A stretch of DNA of 64,000 nt, from contig NZ_VKCZ01000006.1 of the NCBI RefSeq assembly GCF_009299835.1, positions 62,001 to 126,000 on the forward strand, written 5' to 3'. Made by a program: the position numbers and the translations under genes. This document shows positions 46,950 to 56,032 of the stretch, one piece after another; position 1 is the first letter of the stretch, and each line of letters opens with the position of its first letter. The stretch is from Microlunatus speluncae. GTDB lineage: Bacteria; Actinomycetota; Actinomycetes; Propionibacteriales; Propionibacteriaceae. The notes beneath the pieces were generated by a model. The model saw only the letters and a list, made by a program, of their open reading frames with translations. It had not been told where the DNA came from and searched no databases.

Positions 46950-48689
46950 TCAGCGGGTGAGTCGGATGGTGCAGCCGCCGTTGTCCGCCACCGGGATCTC
47001 CAGCACGGCACCGGCCGCCACCTGGGTGGTGGTCCGCGCAATCCGGTCGCCGTCAGCGTCGGCGTACAGCTCGGCGGTCCAGTCGCCCGCGTCCAAGAAG
47101 TCCAGCGGTACGGTCAGCGCCCGGGCTGCCCCGGTGATCCCGGCGCCGACATACCAATCGGCGCCGTGTCGCCGGGCCAGCACGATGTGATCGGCGGGAT
47201 CGCCGGACAGCAGCCGGGTTTCGTCCCAGGCCACCGGGACCCGGGAGAGCAGCGCGGTGGCCTCCGGCATCGACCGGTAGACCTCCATCGAGTCGGCGAA
47301 GTGCTGGATGCCGGACTCGAAGATCACCGACAGGGCGAGCTCGAAGCCGGCCGAGATGGTGCGGACCGCGCTGAACGTGCACGGCGTGAAGTCCATCGGA
47401 CCCTGCACGTTGCGGGTGAAGGCGAGCGCCAGATAGTGGGTCGGCGGATAGAGCGGCTCCTTGCCCGGCTTGGGTTTGATCCATTCGGCGCCCTTGACCG
47501 CTTCGGCCGACAGGAATTGGGGCCAGGTGCGCTCGGTGCCGCGCGGGATCGTGCCGCCGTGGAAGACGACCATCAGCCCGATCCGGGCCGTCGCCGCCAG
47601 GATCGAATCGAACCAGCGCATCCGTTCCTGGCCGTCGGATTCGGTGAAGTCGATCTTGATCCCGACCGCGCCCCACTCCTTCCACAGCTCGAGCTTCTCC
47701 CGGTGCTCCAGCTCGGTGTCGACATGCTGCCAGTGCGTCCAGAGCCAGACCCCGATCCCCTTCTCCTTGGCGTACGCGATCACCTCCGGGGCCCAGTCCC
47801 GATGCCAGCCGGAGTCGAGCAGGACGTACGGCCAGCCGACCTCGGCCGCGAAGTCGATCCACCGGCGCTGCGCCTCCGGATCCCAGCTGGACGGCCCGTC
47901 CGACCACCAGGACCAGGCGGCGGGACCGGGCTTGATCCAGGAGGTGTCCGGCACCCGGGACGGCGGCGCCAGGCCGGTGATCAGGTCGCTGGCCACGATC
48001 GAGCCCAGGCTGCCGATGATCATCGTCCGCCACGGTGTGATCAGCGGGCTGGCGGCGGTGACGTAGGCGTCCGGCAGGTCCAGGGAGAAGACGGTCCCGT
48101 CGAAGCCCAACCGGGATCCGGCGTAGCCGCCGTCCAGACCGGACTCGGTGATCATCAACCAGAGTTCGTCACCGAGGCCGAACAGCGCCGGATAGCCGTA
48201 CCGGATCGGCTCGGCCCGCCCGACCGTGGTCTGGTGCTGGATCTCCTCGTAGTCGCAGCGGCCGTTGTCGTACGGCAGCAGGATCGCCCGCGCCTCGGGG
48301 TCGATGACGTAGCCGGAGATCTCCTCGCAGACGGTGACCGGGCCGGACCACGGCACCTGATAGCGGTAGCCGATTCCTTGATCACCGAGCTGGATCTGGA
48401 GCAGCAGTCGATCAGTGCCCTTGCTGAACGTCAGCGTCCACTCGGTCGCGGTGTGGTGATGATCGCGACTCTTGCCGATCATGGTCCGGTACGACTCGTC
48501 GACCGCACGCTCGGTGATCGAATCGAACGCCAGCCCGTCGGTCAGGTCGGCGTGGGCGGCCCGGAGGCCGAGTCGTGAGGCGGCGATCACCGGACGCCCG
48601 TCGTGCCGGGCCTCGAGCGTCAGCTCACCCCCGTCGGTCAGCTCGATCACGGCTTCCAGGGTTCCGGCGGTCAGCTTCCAGGTGGGCAT
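46950..48689 (-). CDS. Glycoside hydrolase family 97
   Basis: This is a 579-residue GH97 enzyme: N-terminal super-sandwich, then a TIM barrel with PYVLLDSGWHRDWAPEV and WGAVGIKIDFTESDGQERM, and a C-terminal beta domain. The Asp in GIKIDF matches the nucleophile of retaining GH97 members, which act on alpha-galactosides, rather than the inverting alpha-glucosidase type. This agrees with the alpha-galactosidase-like gene nearby. No signal peptide, so it acts on imported sugar. Confidence 0.88.
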   Translation of the reverse strand: MPTWKLTAGTLEAVIELTDGGELTLEARHDGRPVIAASRLGLRAAHADLTDGLAFDSITERAVDESYRTMIGKSRDHHHTATEWTLTFSKGTDRLLLQIQLGDQGIGYRYQVPWSGPVTVCEEISGYVIDPEARAILLPYDNGRCDYEEIQHQTTVGRAEPIRYGYPALFGLGDELWLMITESGLDGGYAGSRLGFDGTVFSLDLPDAYVTAASPLITPWRTMIIGSLGSIVASDLITGLAPPSRVPDTSWIKPGPAAWSWWSDGPSSWDPEAQRRWIDFAAEVGWPYVLLDSGWHRDWAPEVIAYAKEKGIGVWLWTHWQHVDTELEHREKLELWKEWGAVGIKIDFTESDGQERMRWFDSILAATARIGLMVVFHGGTIPRGTERTWPQFLSAEAVKGAEWIKPKPGKEPLYPPTHYLALAFTRNVQGPMDFTPCTFSAVRTISAGFELALSVIFESGIQHFADSMEVYRSMPEATALLSRVPVAWDETRLLSGDPADHIVLARRHGADWYVGAGITGAARALTVPLDFLDAGDWTAELYADADGDRIARTTTQVAAGAVLEIPVADNGGCTIRLTR

Positions 48690-48798
48690 ATCGGTCTCCT
48701 CGTGCTGGCGGTGGTCGGTCGGGGAACTCGGGGTCGGTGCGTTCCTGGTGGAACTCGTTCCACACGGTGATCTGCACAGTGGCTCCGATGCTGGTGGG

Positions 48799-49689
48799 TC
48801 AACGGCCGCCGAGGCCGGTCAGGGTGATGCCGCGGATGAAGTACTTCTGGGCGGCCAGGAAGGTGATCACGATCGGGATCAGGGCGAGCACCGACACCGC
48901 CATCATCAGGTGATACTGGGTGTCGTACTGGCCGCGGAACATGGCGATGCCGAGCGGGATGGTGAACTTCTCGGTCGACCGCAGATAGATCAGCGGATCG
49001 AGATACTCGGGCCAGGTGCCGATGAAGGACAGCAGGGTCACGGTAGCGATCGCCGGCCGGGACAGCGGCAGCATGATCGACCACAGGATCCGCAGCTCGC
49101 CGGCGCCGTCGACCCGGGCCGAGTCCACCAGCTCCTCCGGGATCGAGGTGAAGAACTGGCGCAGCAGGAAGATCAACAGCGCCGAGCCGAAGAAGTTCGG
49201 CAGCACCAGCGGCAGATAGCTGTCGACCCAGCCGAGCTTGGCGAACAGCAGATACTTCGGCACCAGGGTCACCTGGGCCGGAATCATCATGGTCGCCAGC
49301 AGTGCCAGGAACATCGGCCCGCGCAGCCGCGCTCGCAACCGGGCGAAGGCATAGGCCGGCAGGATGCAGGAGACCAGGTTGCCGATCATGGACAGCGCGG
49401 TGACGATGATGCTGTTGAGCAGGAACACGTTGAACGGCATCGCCGACCAGGCCTGCGGATAGTTCTCCGGGTGCACGGCGTCGGGGAAGAACTCGGGCGG
49501 CGTCCTGATCACCGCGCTCTCCGACTTCAACGAGGTCGAGATCATCCAGAGCAGCGGCAACAGGAAGGCGGCGCTGGTCAGCACCAGGATCACGTACGCG
49601 CCGGCCCACTGGATCCGTTCGGTCCGGACCCGGGCCCGGTGCCGGGTGGTGGCCGGAGTCCAGCGCGCTTCGACGGAGTGGGTGGTCAT
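48799..49689 (-). CDS. Carbohydrate ABC transporter permease (MalG-like)
   Basis: This is a 296-residue protein with about six helices and EAA loop EELVDSARVDGAGELRILWSIMLP. It lies 9 bp after the partner permease and 109 bp before GH97. The ATPase is not encoded here. Confidence 0.93.
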   Translation of the reverse strand: MTTHSVEARWTPATTRHRARVRTERIQWAGAYVILVLTSAAFLLPLLWMISTSLKSESAVIRTPPEFFPDAVHPENYPQAWSAMPFNVFLLNSIIVTALSMIGNLVSCILPAYAFARLRARLRGPMFLALLATMMIPAQVTLVPKYLLFAKLGWVDSYLPLVLPNFFGSALLIFLLRQFFTSIPEELVDSARVDGAGELRILWSIMLPLSRPAIATVTLLSFIGTWPEYLDPLIYLRSTEKFTIPLGIAMFRGQYDTQYHLMMAVSVLALIPIVITFLAAQKYFIRGITLTGLGGR

Positions 49690-49698
49690 CGCAGGCTC

Positions 49699-50625
49699 CT
49701 ACTTGTGCTCGTAGTGCACCCAGCGGCGGGCGAGCACGAACTGGATCGCGGTGAAGATCATGATCAGGAAGAACAGCGCCCAGGCGATGGTCGAGGCATA
49801 CCCCATCTCGAAGTACTGGAACGCGTAGCGGAAGACGTAGAGGCCGAGCACCAGGGTCGCGTTGTTGGGCCCGCCGTCGGTCATGAACAAGATCAACGAG
49901 TAGGCCTGCAGGCTGCCGATGAAGCCGACGATCAGGTTGAAGAAGATGATCGGCGACATCATCGGGACGGTGACGTGCCGGAATCGGCGCCACCAGCCGG
50001 CCCCGTCGAGCTGGGCGACCTCGTACAGGTGCGCCGGGATCCCCTGCAGCCCGGCCAGGAAGATCACCATCGCGTTGCCGGTGGTCCAGACCGACATGAT
50101 CACCAGCCCGGGGATGGCCCAGTTCGGATCGAGCAGCCAGCCCGGACCGGTGATTCCGACCAGCCCGAGCAGCCGGTTGACCAGGCCGTAGTCCGGGTGC
50201 AGCAGATTGACCCAGAGCAGCGCGGTGGCGATGCCGGACAGCACCGACGGAAGGTAGATCACGGTCCGGAAGATCGACTGCCCGGCCACCTTCAGGTTGA
50301 GCATCAGCGCCAGCACGAAGTTGAAGATCACTCCGCAGAGGGCCGAAGCCGCGCCGAAGTAGGCGGTGTTGCGGACCGCGATCCCGAAATTCGGATCGGC
50401 CAACAGCTTCAGGTAGTTGTCCAGGCCGACGAACTTCGGCGTGCCCAGCAACTCCCAGCGGGTGAAGCTGATCACGAACGACACCAGGATCGGACCGCCG
50501 GAGAAGAAGACGAAGCCGATCACCCAGGGCAGCGCGAACAGTTGGAACCGCCGTCCCTCCCGGCGGGCGAGTCGCGACCGGCCGTGCCCGACGTTGCGGG
50601 TCCGGCCGGCGGCGACGGTTGTCAT
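49699..50625 (-). CDS. Carbohydrate ABC transporter permease (MalF-like)
   Basis: This is a 308-residue protein with about six helices and EAA-like loop YEVAQLDGAGWWRRFRHVTVP. Its start overlaps the binding-protein stop by 4 nt, which couples their translation. Confidence 0.93.
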   Translation of the reverse strand: MTTVAAGRTRNVGHGRSRLARREGRRFQLFALPWVIGFVFFSGGPILVSFVISFTRWELLGTPKFVGLDNYLKLLADPNFGIAVRNTAYFGAASALCGVIFNFVLALMLNLKVAGQSIFRTVIYLPSVLSGIATALLWVNLLHPDYGLVNRLLGLVGITGPGWLLDPNWAIPGLVIMSVWTTGNAMVIFLAGLQGIPAHLYEVAQLDGAGWWRRFRHVTVPMMSPIIFFNLIVGFIGSLQAYSLILFMTDGGPNNATLVLGLYVFRYAFQYFEMGYASTIAWALFFLIMIFTAIQFVLARRWVHYEHK

Positions 50626-52070
50626 CCGGCTTCCTGCAGGATCGGTGTCAGCTCGGTGTTGATCTTGGCCAGGCCGTCGGCGAGCGGCATCGCCCCGGCC
50701 CGGACCTCGTCCCAGGTGACCTTCGCGGTGTCCTCGACCTTCTTGGTCCCGACCCCGCGCAGCACCCCGTCGGACCCGGCATAGTCAGTGATCGCCGCCT
50801 TGCCGACCTCGGCAATCTCCTTGGGCAGTTGGAGATCGGCCAGGTTCTGCTCGAACGTCGACAGCCGTGCCGGCGGCGTCAGGTTGAAGTAGCGCTGACC
50901 GGCCGGCGACATCAGCGCGTTCAGCACGATCCAGGCCGCCTCCGGATTTCTCGCCTTGGACGTGATCCCGTACGCACTGCCGACCAGCGGCGAGAACCGG
51001 CCGGCCGGGCCCTTCGGCACATGAGTCACGGCCCAGTCGAACTTGTCCTTGCCCTGCAGCCGTTGCAGCGCCGGCACGATCCACAGTCCGTTGACCGACA
51101 TCGCGGCATGGTTGGTCCGGAACGGATCGGCGTCCTCCAACGCCTGCATCTCGGCCAGGCTCGGCACCGCCTGATGCTTGACCTGCAGCTCGACCCAGGG
51201 CGCGAGCGCGTCGTAGGCCGGCTGCTCCTGCACCTGCACGCTCCGCTCGTCCTCGCTGAGGAAGCGGCCGCCGTACGGCAGCAGATGGACCGGCGTCAGG
51301 TCGGCCTTCATCTGCGGCATCGCCGTGTAGCCGTACACCTTGTTGACCCCGCTGCCGGAGGTCAGTTCGGCGGCGACCCGATACAGGTGATCCCAGGTCC
51401 AACTCTCGCCGGGTGGCTCGATGCCGGCGCGGTCGAAGATCTCCTTGTTGTAGAAGAGCATCTTGGGCGCCGAGTCCGACGGGATGCCGAAGTGCTCGCC
51501 GTCGCGGACCCAGTAGCTGTAGGCCTGCTCGGAGAAGTCGTCGAGCTTGAACTCCGGCGTCTTCGCGATGTAGCTGTCGATCGGCGCCAGGACGCCGTTC
51601 TTGATCAAGTTCTGCGCCCAGGAATAGTGGCAATACATCAGATCGGGCAGCGATCCGCCGGCCGCCGAGGTCAGATACTTGGTCAGATAGTCGCCGAACG
51701 AGGTGACCTCGCGCTTGATCTCGATGGTGGGATGCAGCTCGCGGAAGAAGTACGCAAACTGCTGGTGCCGGATCTCGGCGTCCTCCGACGCGGTGATCGC
51801 CAACGTCACCGTCGTCGGCCCCGTCGGCTCGGCCACGTCGGTGGTCGGCCACTCCAGGGACTTGAAGAACTCCTCCGCCTTCGCCAGCGGATAGGCCGCG
51901 TTCTCCGGCGGCTTCGGCAGCGGCTGGAGCTCAGCGCTGCCGCAGGCCGAAAGCAGCGGTAGGGCCGCGCCGGCGGCGGTCGTCAGGCCGAGCATCCGGC
52001 GGCGGGAGATGGCCGTTGAGGCTGCGGCGGTGGTGGTGGCGGCGGCTGGAATCGGGCGTGGTTGTCTCAT
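50622..52070 (-). CDS. Carbohydrate ABC transporter substrate-binding lipoprotein (Tat-type signal)
   Basis: This is a 482-residue family-1 binding protein. SRRRMLGLT at residues 22-30 is a twin-arginine motif, and the lipobox LLSAC puts the lipidated Cys at 43, so export by Tat followed by lipid anchoring is likely. KMLFYNKEIFDRAGIEPPGESWTW is the typical binding-protein segment. It is first in the operon SBP-permease-permease-GH97-lyase. A promoter and a LacI-like site lie upstream. Confidence 0.92.
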   Translation of the reverse strand: MRQPRPIPAAATTTAAASTAISRRRMLGLTTAAGAALPLLSACGSAELQPLPKPPENAAYPLAKAEEFFKSLEWPTTDVAEPTGPTTVTLAITASEDAEIRHQQFAYFFRELHPTIEIKREVTSFGDYLTKYLTSAAGGSLPDLMYCHYSWAQNLIKNGVLAPIDSYIAKTPEFKLDDFSEQAYSYWVRDGEHFGIPSDSAPKMLFYNKEIFDRAGIEPPGESWTWDHLYRVAAELTSGSGVNKVYGYTAMPQMKADLTPVHLLPYGGRFLSEDERSVQVQEQPAYDALAPWVELQVKHQAVPSLAEMQALEDADPFRTNHAAMSVNGLWIVPALQRLQGKDKFDWAVTHVPKGPAGRFSPLVGSAYGITSKARNPEAAWIVLNALMSPAGQRYFNLTPPARLSTFEQNLADLQLPKEIAEVGKAAITDYAGSDGVLRGVGTKKVEDTAKVTWDEVRAGAMPLADGLAKINTELTPILQEAG

Positions 52071-52108
52071 CGTTGGGACCTCTCACTTCGGATGATCTGC
52101 GCAGGACG

Positions 52109-52122
52109 GGAGAGCGCTTACC
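52109..52122. promoter_or_regulatory. LacI-type operator-like site in the leader of the ABC/GH97 operon
   Basis: GGAGAGCGCTTACC has the LacI-family form centred on AGC-GCT with five of seven paired positions. It lies 38 bp before the binding-protein start and downstream of the predicted -10. Confidence 0.45.
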
Positions 52123-52170
52123 GAGGGATGCCTGTCGATCCGGCCGTGATCAGGTGCAGGCGGTCCGTCC

Positions 52171-52200
52171 ATGCTAGGAGCAATTAATGAACCGAGTCAA
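52171..52200 (-). promoter_or_regulatory. Sigma-70-type promoter of the ABC/GH97 operon
   Basis: On the minus strand, TTGACT (52200-52195) is followed by an 18-bp AT-rich spacer and TAGCAT (52176-52171). The AT-rich spacer stands out in this GC-rich DNA and may overlap a ROK binding site. Confidence 0.6.
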
Positions 52201-52252
52201 GTATTAGATTTCTGGGTTGCCGCTGCCCGGCCCGAACTTCCGCCGCAGAAGA

Positions 52253-53422
52253 TCAGAGCGTGAGCAGGGACTGCATCGCGACCGTCGCCGCGGCCCGGGC
52301 CCAGGCCTCCAGCGGGCGGTGGACGAAGACCAGCTCGCAGTTCACCACCGACCCGAAGGCCTGCTCGGTGAAAGACCGGCGCACCTCGGCGTGGAACTCG
52401 GCGAAGCCGACCAGATCCGGATTGTCGGCGCTGATGATCACCCGCTCCGGCCCGGTCAGGTTGGCCAGGGTGGCTACGCCGCGACCGACGGCGCGGGCGG
52501 CGTGCTGGAAGATCGCCTGCGCGTCGGGCTGCCCGGATTGTGCCAGCCGGACGGCGTTCGGGAAGCCGAGACTGGCGTCACCGGTCGCTTCCCGTACGGC
52601 CTCGGTCAGGAGCTCCGACGCGGCGATCGCCTCGAGGCAGCCGCGGCCACCGCAGCGGCAGCGGGGTTCCTCGCCGCCGACGGGGGTGTGGCCGAGCTCC
52701 CCCGCGACGCCGTACGCACCGCTGACCAGCCGGTCGTCGATCACCAGGGCGCTGCCGATGCCCTGGCCCAGCGTGACCACCCCGAAGTCGCGGACACCGA
52801 CCCCCGCGCCGAACCAGTGCTCGCCGACGGCGAGGGCCTTGACGTCGTTCTCGATCGTGACGGTCAGCCCGGTGGCCTCGGTGATCAACCGGGCCAGCGG
52901 CACGTCGTGCCACTCCAGGAACGGCGAGTAGCCGACGTTGCCGCGGCGGCGATCGACGTCGCCGGAGACAGCGACGCCGAGGCAGCGGCTGCGTTCGCGG
53001 AAGGTGGGCTCGGCGTCGCGGAGCCAGGCGACCATCGCCGCGAGTTGCCGCACGATGGCGGCCGGGTCGAGGTCGGCGAGGTCCCAGGTGAGCCGGGCCA
53101 GCACGTCGGCGCGCAGGTCGGTCAGCACCCCGATCAGGTGATATCTGGTGATCTTGATGCCGACGAAGAACTCCCGGTCGGCCCGGATCTGCAACGGGCT
53201 GGCCGGCCGCCCGGCGCCCGGACCGGTCCGTTCCCGGTCGGCCGACTCCTCCAGATAGCCGGCGGCGAGCAGCGGCTTGGCCACCTTGGTCACAGCCGCC
53301 TGGGACAGGCCGGTGCGGCGGGCGATCGCGACCCGGGAGATCGGGCCCTGGGTGAGGATCAGCGTGAACACCCGTTCCGAGCCCGGGTTGGTCACCGGAG
53401 TGGGCGAACCGTCGGTGATCAC
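52253..53422 (-). CDS. ROK-family transcriptional regulator
   Basis: This is a 389-residue protein. The N-terminal ~75 residues form a winged HTH (RVAIARRTGLSQAAVTKVAKPLLAAGYLEE); the rest is the ROK sugar-kinase-like domain with the zinc motif CRCGGRGCLEAI. XylR/NagC-like regulators of this sort respond to sugars and usually control adjacent transport genes. It lies directly upstream of, and in line with, the ABC/GH97 operon. Confidence 0.94.
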   Translation of the reverse strand: MITDGSPTPVTNPGSERVFTLILTQGPISRVAIARRTGLSQAAVTKVAKPLLAAGYLEESADRERTGPGAGRPASPLQIRADREFFVGIKITRYHLIGVLTDLRADVLARLTWDLADLDPAAIVRQLAAMVAWLRDAEPTFRERSRCLGVAVSGDVDRRRGNVGYSPFLEWHDVPLARLITEATGLTVTIENDVKALAVGEHWFGAGVGVRDFGVVTLGQGIGSALVIDDRLVSGAYGVAGELGHTPVGGEEPRCRCGGRGCLEAIAASELLTEAVREATGDASLGFPNAVRLAQSGQPDAQAIFQHAARAVGRGVATLANLTGPERVIISADNPDLVGFAEFHAEVRRSFTEQAFGSVVNCELVFVHRPLEAWARAAATVAMQSLLTL

Positions 53423-53456
53423 GAACGCACTCTATTCGGCCGGCTCGGCCGAGCGG

Positions 53457-53801
53457 TCAGCCGACCGCGACGGTGAGCAGGATCGCCGCGTCGGTGACGG
53501 CCCGCAGGCTGTGCCGTTGCGGCGGCACCGCGAGCAGTTCGCTCGCCCGGACCTTGATCACCCGCTCACCGAGGTGCAGCTCGATCTCGCCGTGCAGCAC
53601 CTGCAGGGAAGCCGGATGCGGCGAGGCGTGCTCCCCCAGCTCGGCGCCGGCCAGCAGGGCGGTCAGCGTCACCCGCTGGGCGGTGCCGGAGATGACGGTA
53701 CGGGAGGCGCGGCGGGCCGTGACGTCCGCGGCCTCGGCCGACAGCTCGGTGGTCAGGGTGCTGAGATCGGCCGGCTGGTGCTGGGCCGCGTGGTCGTGCA
53801 T
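53457..53801 (-). CDS. Small cupin-domain protein
   Basis: This is a 114-residue beta-barrel protein with the shortened cupin motifs HPASLQVLHGEIELHLGE and LLAVPPQRHSLRAVTDAAIL. The ATG at 53801 has GAGGAG 7 nt upstream, so the open codons before it are not used. Function unknown; such proteins may sense or bind small molecules. Its 5' side carries an inverted repeat. Confidence 0.8.
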   Translation of the reverse strand: MHDHAAQHQPADLSTLTTELSAEAADVTARRASRTVISGTAQRVTLTALLAGAELGEHASPHPASLQVLHGEIELHLGERVIKVRASELLAVPPQRHSLRAVTDAAILLTVAVG

Positions 53802-53890
53802 CGCGGTCTCCTCTCGGGGGACGGGTCTGCGCGGGCTCTCGTACCCAACACTGAGGGGTACGGGCACTCGACGCCACCCTGACGAGACGT

Positions 53891-53931
53891 CACTTGTGCC
53901 CCGACACGCCGCAGAAGCGCGTGCACAAGTG
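53891..53931. terminator. Hairpin between the rbsD/fucU-like gene and the cupin gene
   Basis: CACTTGTGC (53891-53899) and GCACAAGTG (53923-53931) are 9-bp arms around a 23-nt loop, 15 bp beyond the RbsD/FucU stop. It may end that transcript. The arm includes ACTTGT as in the 58-nt elements, but the length differs. Confidence 0.45.
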
Positions 53932-53945
53932 GCGGGTCGGCGGGA

Positions 53946-54371
53946 TTAGATGACGCCCTTCTTCAGCAGGTAGCAGGCGTAGGGGATGGTTTCGCCGGTC
54001 TGGACCAGGAAGCGGGCCTCGGTGGCCTGGCGGTAGAACTCGAACCGCTCCACGGACTGGATCGAGACCGTCCTTCCCTCGGCGGCGTCGGCGGCCTGCT
54101 GCACTGCGGCGGCGGCCTCGTTGACCTCGTCCGGCTGATCGTCGATCTCCATCCGGCGGATCGGATGCTCGACGTAGGAGTCGAGTGGCAACACGCTGAA
54201 CAGGGCCTTCGCCGCGGTCTCGGTGGTGGCGGCGCGCAGATCGATCACCGGCCGGTCATAGCGATAGGCCGGGAAGTTGCGATCCACCAGGGCGAACACG
54301 TCACCGTGGCCGAGCTGGTCGAGCAGCTTCAGCAGCCGGCCGGTCAGCAGCGGGTCGATGTTCTTCAGCAT
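53946..54371 (-). CDS. RbsD/FucU-family sugar mutarotase (pyranase)
   Basis: This 141-residue protein has LDQLGHGDVFALVDRNFPA with the catalytic-site His near residue 20, and a C-terminal IPYACYLLKKGVI. It speeds interconversion of sugar anomers/ring forms for uptake. Length and motifs are closer to FucU (L-fucose mutarotase) than to RbsD. The ATG at 54371 follows GAAGGAG; longer open codons run into the divergent ABC promoter. It faces an RbsACB-type transporter. Confidence 0.88.
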   Translation of the reverse strand: MLKNIDPLLTGRLLKLLDQLGHGDVFALVDRNFPAYRYDRPVIDLRAATTETAAKALFSVLPLDSYVEHPIRRMEIDDQPDEVNEAAAAVQQAADAAEGRTVSIQSVERFEFYRQATEARFLVQTGETIPYACYLLKKGVI

Positions 54372-54428
54372 GGAGTCTCCTTCGCTGGCGTTGCCCCCGG
54401 GACCGGGAAGGCGGGTCGTTGATACGTT

Positions 54429-54443
54429 GGCACACGATGTGCC
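54429..54443. promoter_or_regulatory. Inverted repeat between the rbsD/fucU-like and rbsA-like genes
   Basis: GGCACacgatGTGCC, 5-bp arms with a 5-bp centre, in the 101-bp divergent spacer. It is a candidate operator for coordinated control. Confidence 0.4.
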
Positions 54444-54472
54444 GCGCCGACGCTGCAGGTGGTGAGGTTTCC

Positions 54473-56032
54473 ATGAGTCGACTGCTCGAGGTCGGATCGA
54501 TCTCGAAGAGTTTCCCGGGGGTCCAGGCGCTGGCCGACGTGTCGTTCGAGCTGGCCGCCGGCGAGGTGCTGGCCCTGGTCGGCGAGAACGGTGCCGGCAA
54601 GTCGACACTGATGAAGATCTTGTCCGGCATCCACCCCGCCGACGCCGGGACGATCATGCTGGACGGACGACCGGTCATGATCAACAGCCCGCGGGCCGCG
54701 CAGCAGCTGGGGATCAGCATCATCCATCAGGAGATGAACCTGATGCCGCAGCTCACCGTCGCCCAGAACATCTACATCGGCCGCGAGCCCCGGATCGGCG
54801 GGTTGTTCACCAGCGAACGCGGGTTGATCAACCGGACCGTCCAACTGCTGCACCAGACCGGGATCGTGCTCGACCCGCGGGCGACGGTCGACTCGCTCAC
54901 GGTGGCTCAGCAGCAGATGGTGGAGATCGCCAAGGCGATGTCGTTCCCGGCCACCCGGGTGTTGATCATGGACGAGCCGACCTCGGCCCTGTCGGCGGCC
55001 GAGACCGACGTGCTGTTCGGGCTGATCCGCACGCTGGCCGAGCGCGGCGTCGGCATCATCTACATCTCGCACCGGATGGAGGAGCTGCGCCGGATCGCCG
55101 ACCGGGTCACCATCCTCCGGGACGGGCACCACGTCGCCGATCACCGGATGGACGAGGTCGAGGACGCGATGATCATCTCCGAGATGGTCGGCCGGACGCT
55201 GTCCGCCGCCGGCCGTCCCGACCCCGCGCCGCGGAGCGAGGAGATCGCGCTCGAAGTGATCGGGTTGACCACCCCGCGGCTGCTCCGGGACGTCTCCTTC
55301 ACGCTCCGGCGGGGCGAGATCCTCGGCTTCGCCGGCCTGGTCGGCGCCGGCCGGACCGAGACCGCCCGGGCGATCATCGGCGCGGACCGGCACAGCCGCG
55401 GCCAGATCCTGGTCGGCGGCCGGCCGGTCCGGATCGCACACCCGGCCGACGCGGTCCGGCACGGCATCGGCTATCTCTCCGAGGACCGGAAGCGGTTCGG
55501 CCTGCTGCTCGAGCGGACCGTGAACTCCAACATCCTGCTCGCCTCGCTCCGCGACTACACCAGCCGGATCGGCTTCGTCCAGGCCGGCCGGGGCCGGCGC
55601 ACGTCGCGGCGGTACGTCGACCTGTTGCGGATCAAGACCCCCTCGATCGACACCGCGACCATGAACCTGTCCGGCGGCAACCAGCAGAAGATCGTGATCG
55701 CCAAATGGCTGGCCCGCGACTGCGACGTGCTGATCTTCGACGAGCCGACCCGTGGCATCGACGTCGGGGCCAAGGAGGAGATCTACGCGTTGTTGAGCGA
55801 GCTGGCCGAGCAGGGGAAGTCGATCATCGTGATCTCGTCAGAGCTGCCGGAGGTGCTGCGGGTCTCGCACCGGATCGCCGTGATGGCGGCCGGCCGGATC
55901 ACCGGCATCCTGGACAACGCCGACGCCGACTCGGAGTCGATCATGGCGCTGGCCACCAGGTTTCACGGACCGACGACGATCGAGGCCATCGCCGCTGAGC
56001 CGGCGCCGGCCCAGAAGGAGGATCTCCGGTGA
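54473..56032 (+). CDS. Sugar ABC transporter ATP-binding protein with two nucleotide domains (RbsA-like)
   Basis: This is a 519-residue protein of two fused ABC domains. Domain 1 has Walker A GENGAGKST (37-45), the degenerate signature LTVAQQQMVEIAKAM and Walker B VLIMDEPTSAL. Domain 2 has a degenerate P-loop (GLVGAGRTETAR), signature LSGGNQQKIVIAKWL and LIFDEPTRGID. This is the standard monosaccharide-importer pattern. It starts the operon and overlaps the permease by 4 nt. Confidence 0.95.
   Translation: MSRLLEVGSISKSFPGVQALADVSFELAAGEVLALVGENGAGKSTLMKILSGIHPADAGTIMLDGRPVMINSPRAAQQLGISIIHQEMNLMPQLTVAQNIYIGREPRIGGLFTSERGLINRTVQLLHQTGIVLDPRATVDSLTVAQQQMVEIAKAMSFPATRVLIMDEPTSALSAAETDVLFGLIRTLAERGVGIIYISHRMEELRRIADRVTILRDGHHVADHRMDEVEDAMIISEMVGRTLSAAGRPDPAPRSEEIALEVIGLTTPRLLRDVSFTLRRGEILGFAGLVGAGRTETARAIIGADRHSRGQILVGGRPVRIAHPADAVRHGIGYLSEDRKRFGLLLERTVNSNILLASLRDYTSRIGFVQAGRGRRTSRRYVDLLRIKTPSIDTATMNLSGGNQQKIVIAKWLARDCDVLIFDEPTRGIDVGAKEEIYALLSELAEQGKSIIVISSELPEVLRVSHRIAVMAAGRITGILDNADADSESIMALATRFHGPTTIEAIAAEPAPAQKEDLR

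Noticed and set aside
48472..50784. A 770-codon open frame on the plus strand opposite the GH97/permease genes
   Set aside because: It is antisense to well-supported transporter and hydrolase genes, its product is low-complexity Asp/Gly/Arg/His-rich, and it reflects the codon bias of the real genes.
54372..54608. A 79-residue N-terminal extension of the RbsD/FucU-like protein
   Set aside because: It would overlap the divergent ABC gene and is Pro/Arg-rich shadow sequence; the ATG at 54371 has a strong ribosome site.
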